A stretch of 6,809 bases of DNA from Halanaerobium sp. GTDB lineage: Bacteria > Bacillota > Halanaerobiia > Halanaerobiales > Halanaerobiaceae. The stretch is taken from assembly GCA_003070825.1 (NCBI GenBank), contig QBLP01000169.1:1-6809 (forward strand), read 5' to 3'. Every line of letters begins with the position of its first letter. Positions within the stretch are counted from its first letter, which is position 1. Below, one piece after another: positions 6,025 to 6,809 of this stretch. A program made the translations under genes and the position numbers. A model generated the notes under the pieces. It did not search any database, was not told the origin of the DNA, and saw only the letters and a program-made list of their open reading frames with translations.

Positions 6025-6052
6025 ATTATATCATAAATGCTGTATATTGCAA
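6025..6052 (-). promoter_or_regulatory. Promoter of the chemoreceptor gene, overlapping the EAL gene's 3' end
   Basis: On the minus strand TTGCAA (6052-6047), 16 nt, then TATAAT (6030-6025) preceded by TGA as an extended -10. It predicts a start near 6018 and a leader of about 30 nt. A second TATAAT (6019-6014) follows in the intergenic gap. The pattern is sigma-A, not the flagellar sigma-28 type. Confidence 0.7.
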
Positions 6053-6809
6053 TCACAGCAGATGATAGACTCAAGTTCAGCAAGCGGCATTGGCCGATAA
6101 TAATAATAGCCCTGAACATAATCACAATTGAGATCTTTTAATATCTCCAGTTCAATTTTTTCTTCTACACCTTCTGCTACAACCTGAAAATCAAGCTCAT
6201 GAGACAATTCAATAATTTTTTCTATCAAAATTTTATTTCTGCTCTGATCTAGATTACGAATAAAAGACATATCAAGTTTAAGCATATCAATTGGAAGTTT
6301 AGCCAGATAAGAAAGTGAAGAATATCCTTTGCCAAAATCATCTAGTGAAATATAAAAACCTGCCTCTTTTAATTTATTAAGATTTTCCAAGTCGCTTTTT
6401 TCAGCATCCAAAAACACTGATTCTGTAATCTCAAAATCAATCTGATGTGGACATAATTTTCCGTCAGCGATTAACCCCTCTAAAAAGATTATTAGGCTGT
6501 CATCTTTTAAGTCATAGGCCGATAAATTAATAGAAATAATTTTTTCTGATTCCCGTAAAATTTTGTTCTCAGAGAATTCTTTAATAACTCTTTTAATCAC
6601 CCAGCGCGTTATTTGAGTAATTAAATTACTCTGTTCAGCAATCGGAATAAAATATCCAGGTAAAATCTGACCAAATTCAGGATGCTGCCAGCGAAGTAAA
6701 GCCTCAAGAGCAACAATATCATCATTTTTTAGATCAATTTTAGGTTGATATACAAGACTTAAGCCCTCTGATTCAACAGCCTTTCTTAAATCATTTTTTA
6801 GCTGTATAT
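6031..6809 (-). CDS. EAL-domain cyclic-di-GMP phosphodiesterase (partial, N-terminus off the right edge)
   Basis: The last 258 residues of a larger protein whose EAL domain is essentially complete. EAL enzymes hydrolyse cyclic-di-GMP to pGpG, which favours motility over attachment. Seen, counting from the first full codon: VYQPKIDL (19-26); the signature ALEALLRW (33-40) with metal ligand Glu35; INLSA with Asn94; FEITES with Glu126; DDFGKGYSSL with Asp156 and Asp157 (loop 6); LKLD with Lys177; AEGVE with Glu212 and Glu215; and VQGYYYYRPMPL with Gln232. Every catalytic and metal-binding position I know for active EAL domains is kept, so it should be active. The frame has no stop from the window edge onward. 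A GTG at 6600 gives a shorter reading (189 residues) but would remove the EAL motif itself, so it is not the start. The missing N-terminus probably holds sensor and/or GGDEF domains. The stop is 41 nt before the chemoreceptor start. Confidence 0.95.
   Translation of the reverse strand, partial: IQLKNDLRKAVESEGLSLVYQPKIDLKNDDIVALEALLRWQHPEFGQILPGYFIPIAEQSNLITQITRWVIKRVIKEFSENKILRESEKIISINLSAYDLKDDSLIIFLEGLIADGKLCPHQIDFEITESVFLDAEKSDLENLNKLKEAGFYISLDDFGKGYSSLSYLAKLPIDMLKLDMSFIRNLDQSRNKILIEKIIELSHELDFQVVAEGVEEKIELEILKDLNCDYVQGYYYYRPMPLAELESIICCDCNIQHL

Noticed and set aside
6598..6600. GTG as the start of a 189-residue EAL protein
   Set aside because: Starting here would delete the EAL signature at 6710-6690 or so, and the same frame continues with conserved EAL-domain sequence to the window edge.

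Overview
This AT-rich window reads like a chromosome segment of a low-GC, motile, anaerobic Gram-positive-type bacterium. The codon use, the AGGAGG-type ribosome sites, the DegV protein, the clostridial-style chemoreceptor with a very acidic C-terminal helix, and the tRNA with encoded CCA all fit. A member of the Halanaerobiales is my best guess, but that rests on general protein character and not on a marker gene. I saw no mobile element, CRISPR array, phage gene or obvious multi-gene defence or biosynthetic system; this looks mostly like ordinary core and housekeeping sequence.

Left end (1-1307). A molybdate-binding protein gene (modA) runs leftward off the edge. Just upstream of its GTG start lies CGTTAT-N12-ATAACG, a near-exact match in sequence and spacing to the ModE operator of E. 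coli, plus a third half-site. It suggests molybdate-dependent repression. To its right, on the + strand, is a small membrane protein whose coding-like sequence extends upstream of its first ATG without any usable start codon. It is probably a 5'-truncated remnant.

Centre-left (1308-2640), all on the minus strand: a short cold-shock protein with a near-consensus promoter and a 5'-leader hairpin, then degV, then tRNA-Thr(CGT) only 8 nt after the degV stop. No convincing terminator separates them, so they may form one transcription unit. The cold-shock protein ends about a dozen residues early and lacks its last beta strand.

Centre (2626-3981): a divergently transcribed, apparently single-gene unit encodes a 421-residue proton-conducting antiporter-like membrane subunit (NuoL/M/N / MrpA/D family) with its key Glu and Lys residues, but without the usual Mrp, complex I or hydrogenase partners nearby. 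It has an extended -10 promoter and ends at a bidirectional terminator shared with the convergent chemoreceptor.

Right side (4019-6809), minus strand: a C-terminal EAL-domain (cyclic-di-GMP phosphodiesterase) fragment with all the catalytic motifs, followed 41 nt later by a dCache-HAMP-signalling-domain chemoreceptor with its own promoter inside the EAL gene's 3' end. Together these point to linked control of motility: chemotaxis by the receptor, and the motile/sessile choice by cyclic-di-GMP turnover.
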